A stretch of 64,000 bases of DNA from Cloeon dipterum. Taxonomy: Eukaryota > Arthropoda > Insecta > Ephemeroptera > Baetidae. Each line of letters opens with the position of its first letter. The stretch's first letter is position 1. The stretch is taken from contig NC_088788.1 in NCBI RefSeq assembly GCF_949628265.1, positions 15,376,001-15,440,000 on the forward strand. Reading direction: 5' to 3'. The translations under genes and the position numbers were made by a program. The notes under the pieces were generated by a model. It had not been told where the DNA came from. It saw only the letters and a program-made list of their open reading frames with translations, and did not search any database. This document shows, in pieces, positions 39,701 to 51,700 of this stretch.

Positions 39701-42700
39701 GAGTCAATCAAGTTTAAATAAAAAAAACACAGCTATGAAGTAAAAGAGTAAAAAAGGCTCGTGTTCTGCAAAATTCCCTCGGCAATGTTTCCCTGAAGTG
39801 TGTTACGCATGAGAATGTTTCGATCGTGCTCGCGAGCCGCACATTTTCCCAAATTGAATTTAACGCTGGTGCTATGCTCGGTTTGGCAGGAGGTCTCGGT
39901 GTTCCTGTTCGAGAAGCGAACCGCCGAGAAGCTGCACAAGCCTAAGAGGAAAGAGACGGTGACGGAGATCTTGCGGGCCAGCGTGCGCCAACTCGAGCGA
40001 TTCCGGCATCCCAAGATACTGCAGGTAAATAGCCGCGCGTCCAATTTGCCTTCTCCGAATTTTGGAGAAGTTGAAAGCGCCCACGCACTAGCTCATTTTG
40101 TGATTCACTCAGAAGAGCCCGACCCCATTCACTGAATGACTGTACGTGACACTATTTTGTGTGTATTCCCAGGTGTTGCACTCGGTGGAAGAATGTAGCG
40201 AGACTCTTGCGTTTGCCGCTGAGCCTGTTTACGCGAGCCTGGCCAACATTCTCGCGTACCAAGAAGATCGACCCCAAGGGGGACCGCCGCCCCAAGCCCG
40301 CGAGTACAGCTTTCTCGAAATGGAGCTCAAATATGGCCTCCTCCAGGTAAGCAAAGTTTGCAGCATGCATGCGTAATTTTTTTGTCTCTTGCTTCCAAAC
40401 AGCCAGTAAACAAGGAAATGTGTTGTTTCCCTTTATATATACAATATTTTACTTTGTTGTTTTTGGTCATTTTTCAAAATGGTTTCAGGATTAGTTGCAT
40501 GATGTGCAAAAGGGGAACAAGGAAAGAGATGATTCCGGGATCCTTTTTTCGATGAATTTTTATTTTTGCTGATGAAGTTTAAATAAAACGTGCCTCATTC
40601 GGGCCGTTATTTTCGTGTACCTTTTTTTCGATCCTGCCATTTTGTTGTATGAAAGTAAACGTTCCAAAGAGGATGTTTAAATCTGCCAAGTTTATCATTC
40701 ATTTCTATCCAACACAAATGTTTATATGAATACCAATTTAATGAATTGAAAATTTCACTCCCACCTACACTCACCAAATTAAAAAATAAATAATCTTTCC
40801 GAGGAAATGGGATCTCTGTGTGTCATAAAATTTCTCACTTCCACGTATATTTAAGTTCTGCACTATATGGAAAAATGGTGGGATATTTATAATTATATGA
40901 TTGGTATATATTCTGCGCGTCGATTGCCATTTAGGCACAAAATGAGCTTTTAATATACGAATCGTATTTAATCATTTCAGTCACGCTTAAAATCATTTTA
41001 AACTGTTGGAGACCCATTTCAAACACCAAAGAATCTCTTTGAGGTAACATTAAACAGCTCTAAATAGAAAATTGTATCGAGAAAATGGTTTATTTACGTT
41101 AAGGAAATGGTAAAATTGGAGCTTTTTTATGTTAAAATAGGCTATGTTCTAATATGGTGATTTAGAGGCATTTTAATCATTTGGAGATTTGAATTTCTAT
41201 ATATCCACTCAAATTTTAACGTTTTATTTTATTGTGCATGCATTTTTTAACAACAATTTGATGTTTTATAGTTTTGTTTGACAAAGTGAAATGGCATATG
41301 GTAGATTTTGAGCGGTGAATCTGTATATAACCAAGTTTTTAGCAGACTTTAATAATAAGTAAAAAGAAAGAAATACTACGTACGCGGGTAATTATAGGAA
41401 ATTAAATTTACAACATGATTTAACTCTACACGTATCTACTCAGGATGGATAGTTAAAAGTAATATCTTAAGAGGATAAAATTAAATCCTCTCAGAGTTGA
41501 GCCGTTTTATCGTAAAATTTAAAACGATCTTGGAAAAACGAAATTTTTCCTCTTGACAAATTTTCAAAATTAAACCAACCCTAAAAAAACATTTTACATA
41601 ACGATTTTATATTGGTAGTATGGGTAGTATAAAAATCACAAGAGCAAAAACTTGAAATCACCCATTTTAATCAAGGCTAAAACTGATTTAAATTTCCAAC
41701 CCTATTCAAGACTAAAAATAGCTCCTGATAGTAGCTTCTACTGGGCGAAATATAGTAGATTGAAATTAAATTGAGTCGTTGACCACAATAAGCAGTTGAT
41801 CATATTGTTAGTTTCAGTAATTATTTCACCATTGTGCAAATAAAAAAATATTGGGACCGTTTAACAGTTAAATTTAAGAATTTACCAAATTTATCGAATA
41901 ATTAAACAAAGTTTTAGCTCCCTGTCAATTTTTAGAGCAATTTAAGGTAAAGGAAAATTTTGTCTGAATATTGCAGTATGATACAAAGCCTCTGCTTCTG
42001 TCATTGTAACGAAGAACTTTGGAATTCCGGGGGCTGACAAATTCAAAATAACCCAAGCTGTGTTTTTGACCTAAGCACGGGCGACCTGCTGGAACAGCTC
42101 CTTCTGCTCTAATGCGGAGGCCGTGTTCTTCATCGGCGAAAAGCGCGCCTAAGTGAAATTGGACCGCGAGGGACCATCTATACAACCCAAAGTTCAGACA
42201 GGCTGTTTGTATTCAAGCTGCCCTTGCTGAATAATTCCCAGAAGAAATTGTTCATGGAGACAAACTTTCGGGCCTTTTAACCATCCGTCTTCCTCTCCGC
42301 GCGCTGTTTTTGACGCCCGCTCTGCAAAGATCGCAGCTTTTTCTATCCTCACACGCCTTGATAGGAGGATTACATGAAGTAAGCTCAAGACAGGAATTCT
42401 GCTGAACGCTATGAACACCACCCCGCTGTGTCTCTTACGCTCGCGTTAAGCGCGTCAATATTGAATGGCCTGGGTCGCCGGAAATCCATTAGCTGTGCTG
42501 TGTCGCGTGCCGCCTTTTAGCCTACATTCGCACCAGCTCGGCGAACACACCTGTGTTAGCGAATATCGAACTAAACTGCAAACTAGAAAAGACGATAATG
42601 CACCTGTGTTTCGCAAAATGCAGTGGTTGCAATATCAATTTGCAATGCAGAATTACCTGCCATCTTGGTAGATTATGGTTTTGACGCATTGGAAATTCCA

Positions 42701-45700
42701 GAAAAGAGGAGAAAATTCATCGTTTTTTTTTATTCATTGAACAGCAGCTATAAATATATTTCAAAATATAACTATACAATTTTTTTAAATTAAAATTTTC
42801 AATCAGATATATGTATAGATGTAAATTAATTTATTTTTCAAAAAAATACATGTTCTTCTTTTAGGAGAGAAAAATTAAAAATATTTCGCACACATGTGAA
42901 GCAGCCAAATGTACAACTTCGCCTCGTTTCTCCCTCTGAGAGCGCCCCTTTCGACTCACTATAGCGAGAGAGGGCAGTTGTAAGCGAAGTCGCCGCCTGC
43001 TCACCTAAGATTTTAAAAAAGCCTCAATTTGTGTGACAACTATTTTCATAATTATCCCTGAGATCTGATTTGACTTAAAGATAATATCTTTTTTTTAAAT
43101 TTCAGGAGGAACTTTCAAACTTAAAATAATTTTTTCTGTTACCTAAATTAAAAAAGGTGTCTTCGCGTTACAAAAATTTTAAAAAATATTTTTTATTTGA
43201 GAAAAATAAGAAAATTTTGCAACCGTCATATTCTTCCAATTTTGCTTTCACACGCGTATCAAGACGTATAAATGAGAGTAGAATTAAGTTATAAATTTAA
43301 TAACCGGCGGTTGAAAATTGCCTTTTAAAATTAATTTTGTATTTGGTTTTTGGTATTAATAGATATCCAATTTTAAAATACTGCAGGAATTCAAACGATT
43401 GAATCAATTTAATTTCTGATTGAAAAACGAATTCAGTCAGTTGAAACAAATGCGAATGTGCATGAAACCGTGTAATACCAATTAACGGTGGGACCGAAAT
43501 TTACAATTGATTCGAGTTTGATTGTGATTGCCTGTGTAGAGTTCAGGCCTTTGAACATCATCACAAATTTACTGAGCTTCGTTTCACTGGATCGCAGCAG
43601 TGTAATTAGTTGGGAATCAGCACAGGCTGTTTCCAGCAGAAGTTTTGTCAATGCAGTATTATTTGAATCAAATTACCCCCAGCTCTGCAGAATTTACTAA
43701 AAAATGAAAAAAGAGATACACGTTTTATTTGTAAAAGTCTCGAATATTTGTTTTAAGTTTCTTTTAAAGAAAATTTTTAAAAGTGAGTAAATCTTTTAGA
43801 GGTAAATGAATACCAAGACTTCATCCTCGTTGATTCCAGAGTTATTATATTATGATAAGGATGAAATCTTGGTATTTATTTACCTCTCAAGAATGCATCC
43901 AACCCCAAGCAAAACTCTCTTCTTAAGAATGTGTATTTTTTTATTGGAATGAAAAAGCTGGAACTACATTAACTGTTAGTCAGCTCAGCGAAACTGAAAA
44001 TAATATTTCCAGACATTATAACAAGTTAACAATTAGTAATTTTTCGGCAAAATCATTAGTTTAAAAAATGGGATCTCTTTAAAAAAAAACACTGAATATA
44101 AACTTTATTTGCACCTCCATAACTCGAATGGTGCTAAAATTCAATATATTGCCCTCAAATAAAACCTAAGAGCGTACTTGCTTGCGAATCAAATTATTAT
44201 GAAAACATTCCTTAATGAGTATTTTTAAATATTAAATTTGCATGATATTTTTGATGAACGCAGCGGTTTAATTCATTAGCTTCCAAAATCTGCGAGTTTA
44301 TCAAAGTTACTGGCTTGACAGAACCTTAAGGGATTTTTTTTAATTTTTTTAGAACGTAAAAATATATTGGCTCATGATCAGTCTGACCAAAGTTTTTCTA
44401 ACCATATCAAAAACGGTATTTTTAAATCTGTTTGTGAACATTTTTTTTTAAATTTTAAGCTTCTGTAAATAATTTAAATTTTCAAATCGAAAAATTTAGA
44501 CCACATGAAAAAATAATTTTACCTGTACCATACTTAAGAATTGTACAGAGTATACCTTTTACAAGATATTTTATCCAGAAGCCCAATATCCCCATGAGTT
44601 TGCGTCCTTGAGCCTCGGCTCTGGAGCACCATGATAAAAAAAATCGTTGCGGCAAAAAGAGGTGGAAGAAGTGCCGTGGTGAGTGGTGCAAAAGTTTCAC
44701 TCAGTTGCATCGGGGCCTCTTTTACCGCTCGGCACTCGTCTTTTCGGCGCGGCGGAAACAAAGGGAGACTTAAATGATTAAGCCACGTCACACGAGCGCG
44801 CGCGCGCGCGTTTTGTGTCATCAGAAAAGATTAGGTGCCGGCCTGCCAGGGAAGCGGGCTGAAAGCAGTTGGCTCTCGGCGTAATTAGAGCGGCTCGTCA
44901 CGCGCCCAGCAACTTGTTTGGCTCCTGCAGCCGCCGAAAAAGCATGTGCGCGTTCTTTTTATTGCGTAATGCGTGGCTCGCGCGGCCAATTGCACGCGGC
45001 GGGAATCCTTAATTTCGGCCCCGCGCTGCCTTTTCATTACTCGGCAACGCAGCCGACGAAAAATGAGAGAGATAGAGCGCGCGAGCGTTATTGTTGTCAA
45101 AGAGAAGGCAAGTCTCATAGCACACGCATCACCGACGGCGTCTTTGCTTTCGTTTTCCGCCCGCAGAGATTAAAGTTGGCAAACGTGGTAGGCATGTACA
45201 AATTAATGAGACCGCTGAACTTAAAAAGACAAAGCTGCGTTTTGATGAACCTTGGTTTTTGAAAATTCTTGAAATAAAAATTCAAAGAAAATGTTTGACA
45301 AATGACAACATGATAATTCGTCGTAAATTGCTCATAATATGCAGCCCGTGAAACAATCAAACATTTTAATTTATTTTTAGACTTGTTAAGTTTTATATTA
45401 TGGGCAAGTATGATTTTTGGGCTACTCTTTCTTCTTTCACCCAAGTCGTTCCTCTACAAGCTTTTTTATGGTTTCAAGTGTGGTTTAATTGGATTGCATG
45501 ATTCGTGCTTTAATGATGGTGCCGCAACGATTGAAAGCTCAGAAAAGTATTCGATTCCCAGCTCTGCTTTCGTTTGATTCGTGTTGTATCGTGCCGTTAA
45601 TTAAATGTCCAAGGCTAATTATAAGTTCCAACTCGGTTTACCTGTTCGCAGATTACAGAAGCACTGACTTTCCTGCACTACTCTGGCCATGTTCTACACC

Positions 45701-48700
45701 GCAACGTTTGTCCGGCTAGCATCCTGGTCACCAAGAAGGGAACGTGGAAACTCGGCGGCTTGGAGTTTACGGGTCAGTTCAGTGTAATCCACACAAAAGG
45801 GAAGGGCTCGGAGAAGTATGCATGTCCGCAATCCTGCAGCTCACGTCCGTCTATAATCCGCCTTGACCGGCACTCCTCTGCGTTTTACGCGCGCCCATCG
45901 ACGACATACACCTGCGCCGTTAATGCTTTTCCAGCCTGGGAAATTTGAGCTTCTGATTAGTAATCATTATTATTATTTTTTTTTTTTTTGCTTTTTTTGC
46001 TCATTTTATCCCTGTCCGAGGACCGGAGGACCGGGAAGGGCGCGCACTGCACTAGCACGAATGCTGAAACCCGGGTCCCAATAACACCGCGAACGGATAA
46101 CATGGGCGCACCAGGCCGCACAGGGACCCAGCCCACTCAAGGGCCACTTGCCTCCGCACCGAGGACTGCATTGAAACGCTAGACATTCGTCCCGTGAAGC
46201 CAAATCACGCATGCTGGAAAGGTGCAAACCAGCAAGTAGCGAGTCGGCGCCGGTGCGCCTCCCAGCCCGTTGAGCAATTTGAGCAATTCGAGTAACTAAA
46301 CTAACCACTTTTTGCCATTTCTGACATTGGGTAGCCAGTATTAGATCTCCGAACTGCTCAAATACCTCACATTGCTTTGACACTCCTGAGAGTGCCTTAA
46401 CAATGCGAGCCAACGGGCTGGTACGAGATTATTGATTATTTCCGCATCGCTACTTAAGGGGAAGTTTTTTAATCGTATTATTTTTGCAATTAGCCGTCCT
46501 TAGTCTGTAAGGAGGATTGGAATTCTTTAAATTAGCTTATATGAAAAAGTTGCACTGTGACATGAGTGAAAATTTCAAAGTTGTGTTTTTTAATATTTTT
46601 AAGACATATTCCACCTAGAAATTAAAAAATAACAAGAAACACATACCATATTCGATTTGTATTGACGTCCTCTGGGTAAATAAGGTATAATTTAAGGATG
46701 CAGCTGATTCAACCCTTTTTCCTTCCTTATTATTAATAAAAACATACATTTTTGTTCGTCTCACCTTTTTACGCAATGTGTTTCGCCCTACAATCACTCG
46801 AGTTACTTAGTTTACGTGAAGGTGAGTTGAACTGAATGCATATTTCGTTATTGCGACACTTAGAACCTGAGATTTAGCTGACAATGCTATTTTCATACTT
46901 AAAAACCATGAAATCAACCGACATACACGGTTAATTATTTTCTTTGTAAATATTAATTAAAAATGTTTAAAAAAATTAAATTATTTCCCTGGGATTTTAT
47001 TTAATAGAGCTCAGCTTTTAATACAGCATTAAAAAATCTTATTATTTCATTTACTGAGCAAACCAATGCTCACGAACTGCTGCAGAATTTAAAAATAGTG
47101 TTTATTATATCTTGTGCAAAAGACGCGTGCAAGACACTGGAGGGAAGTTCCATAAAAGCGTGGGTTTTGTTGACGAGCAACACAATTGCATGCTCTCTGG
47201 CCGGCGGCCTGTCTCCATCTCTCGCTCGTTAAAATTTCACGAGCCGCGCCGTTTACAAATTTGCGTGGGCCTGTTTTCCCCTTCGGCTTGATAATTACGC
47301 ACGATGAATTGTTCATGTGTGCGCTTGCTCGCTCGGCAGACACCACTAATGAGGCCCGAATATAATTCACGCGGCTGCGGATTAATTTTTCAAATGCTAA
47401 TCCCGCCAACTGGCTCTCACGTGCGCCTCTGAATTCTCGCACATCTTGCCGCCTGATGTGATTATGCAGCCAGCTTAGCCAGGCAGTCGTGCGTGTTGCA
47501 TATCAATTAACCGACGCCCCACCGCCGCCGCTCTGCCGCCGCGAACTCTTTCAGATACCATAAATACATAGCTGGCTGCCAAACAAGCGAGATCATGATC
47601 AGTGTCACGCCCAGCAGAGTCAGCCTTTCATTGGAGCCGATCGCGATTACAGGGCTACTCTTTTACTCATTTCCAAACTAAAATATCAGCATCGTGATTT
47701 GATATTTATACAGCAATCTTTACAGTTTGTAAAAAATATCTGGTCTATCTACTGCCTGTTGATTATTGACAATATAACGTTGTGTTGTAATTATTGGCTT
47801 ATGACGAAATTGGAAACGTAAATTACTCAGGCAGACGAGTAATTTATTTTAATTAAATACAACGTTATAACAAACAGGTGATTATTAGAGTTTTTGGATG
47901 TGAATTATCATCCACGTCCAGCCGCTGAGTATGTGGATTCCTTAGAAACGGATGATCAATGTTGAAACTATTGAAATTAGCGTAACCGAGCGTAACTTAA
48001 ACTCTCATAATCCGATAGCGAATATTCCTGGCCGAAATATGGAAAGACAGAGTAAATATAGATAAAACGTGAAGAATCTAAAAAGATAAATAGATGCTGA
48101 TCTAAAAAATAAAAATAAAAAATATTCTTCTACGTTCTTGTACGAGACAGAGCGGCTTTCAGCAGTTTATTTGGAAAGCACAAATCGATGCTTGAAAAGA
48201 CTGTGCCAAACCATGGAAGCCGTGGAAAACTAATGACAGCACTCAGCTGCTGGCTGTAATAAAAAAGCGAGCAAGTGATGGATTCAACTTACTTGTCTTC
48301 CCTGTGACTCAACCCTGCTCCATTTAAAAATTCATTGGCCTTGCTTTCGAACAAACAATTTTGCTTTTACTCCACAACATTCTTAGGCTCTCTTAATTTG
48401 CTAGGGCTTAAAAATGTCCACTGTTTGTAGCCAAAAAAAAGAAGAATTTTTCAACTCCAAAATAATAATATTTGAAAATGTTGGTCAAATGACTAGCTGT
48501 TCAAATATAAAAGCCGATTTAATTTTTTTTCAAATTTTCGCAAAATTCAAGGGTATTTGGAATAGCTGAAAAATTTGAAAGTCGAATTTAAAAGGGCTGA
48601 AAATTAAAAATGATCGACTTATTTTTCGGTGCGTAAGATTTACTTGATGCAAGATAGAATGAATCACTCAATTTTGACTCAAAACCTTGTAAGACCGTCT

Positions 48701-51700
48701 TTGGAGCCAAAACACAAATCGACTGAATACATAGCCGAAAAACATTTAAAACACAAAATGGTTCACAATGTTGGAGTAGTTGAATATTTTCGAAACAATC
48801 ACGTCTTAATATTTTGCGGTGTTTTAGTTCATTTATTTTCTGATCAGTCGACTTTAAAAATATCATATTGTTAAATATTTAGAACCGACCAAAAATCAAT
48901 TTATCGTCCACTAATGATCTCCATTTTCCCCACTGATCCATCTTTTTTTACATTTAATCACCAGCAGATCGGTCATTTAATCCGTTCGAGTATTCCTCGG
49001 TGGCTGTTTGGTCGTCTCAATTTTCCAGGCATGATGCGAGCGTAGAAGTATGGATTGGCGCGCAGCAAACAAAAGGTCCGGCCAGAAAATGCGTGGAAAC
49101 GCAATTTTCCACCCGATGAGCGACCACGCGCGAGCCGACAGCAATCTCGAGGCTATTAATGCCACAAAAGGGGGACGCCTTTCTTTCCAAATCGGTGCCC
49201 GATCGATATCTGCGTGTAAAGTTCATAGTTCGTCCTGCCGGCCTCTCTGCTCTCCTCGGGGCCTGCTGTATTATTTTCGCGCCCAGGGCAAACTTTCCGT
49301 TTACCAGCCGCACTCGAAGATTCTTTGAAGCGTACACTGCAATTAAGCTCGATAGCGCACTCTCGCAAAATGATCCTAGCTCGTCAACTGCCACTTACAA
49401 TTAGGAAATGATGCTTTTCGTTTTCACAGAGAGGATGAATGAAGTCGACGGCCTAGAACCGGTGCCGTGCCAGCCTTGGACGTCGAGACTGCCGAAAATG
49501 GCACAGCCTGATCTGGACTACATAGGCAAGCAAAACCTTTGATCTTTTTCCTATTAGTCAGACCAAGACGATTTCTTGTAATGTTTTAATATAAAAATGG
49601 ATTAAAATATTCTTGTGTCTACAAAAAATATTAAACAAAAAACGGAAACAGACACATTTTTTAAAACTATTTTTTTCTTCTGAGTTCTGTTAAATCACGA
49701 GCAGTCTTGTGCCAAATTTCAAATAAATTGCTCAAATTTTTATGCTCTGTTTAAATGTTGCAAAACTTTTAACGTGATTTCTATCCTTTTTGCTTCAGCT
49801 CCAGAAGTTCAAGCTTCGTCGATGTGTAGCATTTTGTCAGACATGTTTTCCCTGGGCATGGTGATGTGTGCCATTTTCAATCACGGCAAACCACTCATAC
49901 AGGCCAACCACAGCAGCTCAACGTACCTAAAACAACTCGACATGGTGAGTGCGGCCAGAATTTATAATATTCGCCCTGCTCCTGCCACTAATTGCGTCTG
50001 CCCTTTTATTCAAAAGCAAATAAGTTCTCTCGCTATTGTGCGAAAAGAGAGAAATTTGTGTTTTCAAGAACAAACAATTACCTTGCGCGGTAGAAGGAAG
50101 CCGACCGCTTTTCTGCTTTGCGCGGCAAACTTTTTTTATTGCCCAATTTCCACGAAGGGCTACAAATTGGATTTCTCTGCCAGAGAGAGTATAGAGCATT
50201 TTTTCTCTTTTTCCTGGAAACACACAAGCTGTATGTGTACTCTCCTGCTTTGTGTGTGCGTGGGAGGAGCAAAACCAGGTCAAAAAGAAAAGTAAAGAAC
50301 GTACGAGAGCAAAATCAAGTCCAAAATGTCCAAAAATAATTCACGAATTTAAAAAAAATCGTATGCTTTGTGTTTACAGTTAGAAGACCAGATACACAAC
50401 GTCTTGCCCAAGGTGCCGATTCCGTTGCAAGAAGCCGCCTCGAGGCTTTTGAGCAAAGACACGCGGCAAAGACCCACGGCACAACTACTCTCGCTCATCA
50501 AGTACTTTAGGTAATTACTTTGTGTCGCTATCAGCAGCGGAAGAAGGAAACCTGAGGAGAGTCACTCTACTATTGTGCGGGTGACGCCATTTCCTGCGAG
50601 AGTGACGAGGAGAAAGAATTAAAAGAGCACTGCGTTACCTTGCGAATGCAGCAAGACTATCCGTGCAGCTCAGCGCTTACATTAACTAACTACTAGCTTG
50701 TCTCAGGAATATCTTGTTTGCTTTCATGCTCTCAATACATAGTTAATAATATATGTTGCTGCTTTAAAGTTTCTTAATTACGTAGAAGGCATAGAATCAG
50801 CGTTTGTACGTCGATTGTGCAAAGTTCAATGTGAAGTTTTGTTTATTATTGATATACAAGTAGGCATCGATATGTACGTGATTAATGCCGCCACCAGATG
50901 AGACCACCGTAGATATAGAAATTCGCTGTTTTTGACGACTGTAATGCGAAGGAGAGTATTCGATTGACATTTCTTGACATTATTTTATTTATTTCAACTT
51001 TAGCTAGTACATTACATCATTTTTTGAGTAAATCATGCTCATTGAACGTTGTTTTTACAGCTTTGAACTCTTTGGAAATTAAGTTCTTTTTTCTATGGAG
51101 TTGTATAGTTTTAATCCATCACTAAAGCGATATTTGGTTGATATAAAAATTAACAATATAATCCAGCAAGTTCGTGCAGGATTATTAAATTGACCAGAAA
51201 AGCTCTTTTTTTGTATGTAATGGATCGACATTTTTGTTGCAGTGATTCGTCTGTTCACGCCTTACAGTTTTTAGATGTGATCAACATGAAGGACCCAACT
51301 CAGAAGGCTCACTTCTACCGGAACACACTCAAGGACACCCTTCCGTACATTCCAAGGGTGAGTGATAAACAAACAGGGGCAAACAATCGAATAGGGCACC
51401 TGTTGACTCCCATCTCTTTTTTATGATGAGCACAGCAGCCCGAGCAGAGTCGCGTCTAATTCGCCTTTTTTCTGCTCGTGTGCGCATTCCAGTGGGCAGA
51501 GAGCGAGAGGAGAATTCCGCAGGGCCCACGCTCTGCATTTGATGAAACATCGACCGATAATTTTTGGGCTGGAAAAAAGATTTCATTGCTCTCGCACCAG
51601 TGCCTCTTGCGACATTTGGCCTTTAAGTGTTGCAACTTGTTAGATACCCATTTAGCTTTAAATTTCTCACTGCTATTTTAATATCTATTTTCAAAATCTG

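Larger units (their letters stand above)
24773..39889 (+). other. SCYL2: SCYL2 intron 1 (15.1 kb)
   Basis: AT-rich GT-AG intron. It holds the inverted-repeat gag element (33425-34638), repeat copy 3 (37133-37225) and short simple repeats. GC-richer islands without recognised genes occur at about 25860-26240, 28390-28900, 29860-30240, 30800-31080, 32370-32860, 34980-35350, 36120-36660, 37860-38110 and 38730-39480. Confidence 0.8.
40347..45651 (+). other. SCYL2: SCYL2 intron 3 (5.3 kb)
   Basis: AT-rich, with the hairpin at 43798-43887. GC-richer islands at about 42000-42680, 42900-43010 and 44700-45180; the last carries a (CG)n tract at 44796-44810. No coding exon is missing here, since exons 3 and 4 join in phase 0 and match the family. 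Confidence 0.75.
45773..49429 (+). other. SCYL2: SCYL2 intron 4 (3.7 kb)
   Basis: Contains the longest repeat copy (45976-46425), a GC-rich island at about 47090-47680, a nested quasi-palindrome at 47773-47869 and another GC-rich block at about 48970-49400. Confidence 0.75.

Noticed and set aside
42952..42964. CGACTCACTATAG, a 13-base match to the T7 phage promoter
   Set aside because: The bases on both sides differ from the full promoter and there is no vector sequence nearby, so this looks like coincidence rather than contamination.
46006..46413. Minus-strand 135-codon frame
   Set aside because: Entirely inside the interspersed repeat and not kept open in the diverged copy at 54881-55210; treated as repeat sequence.
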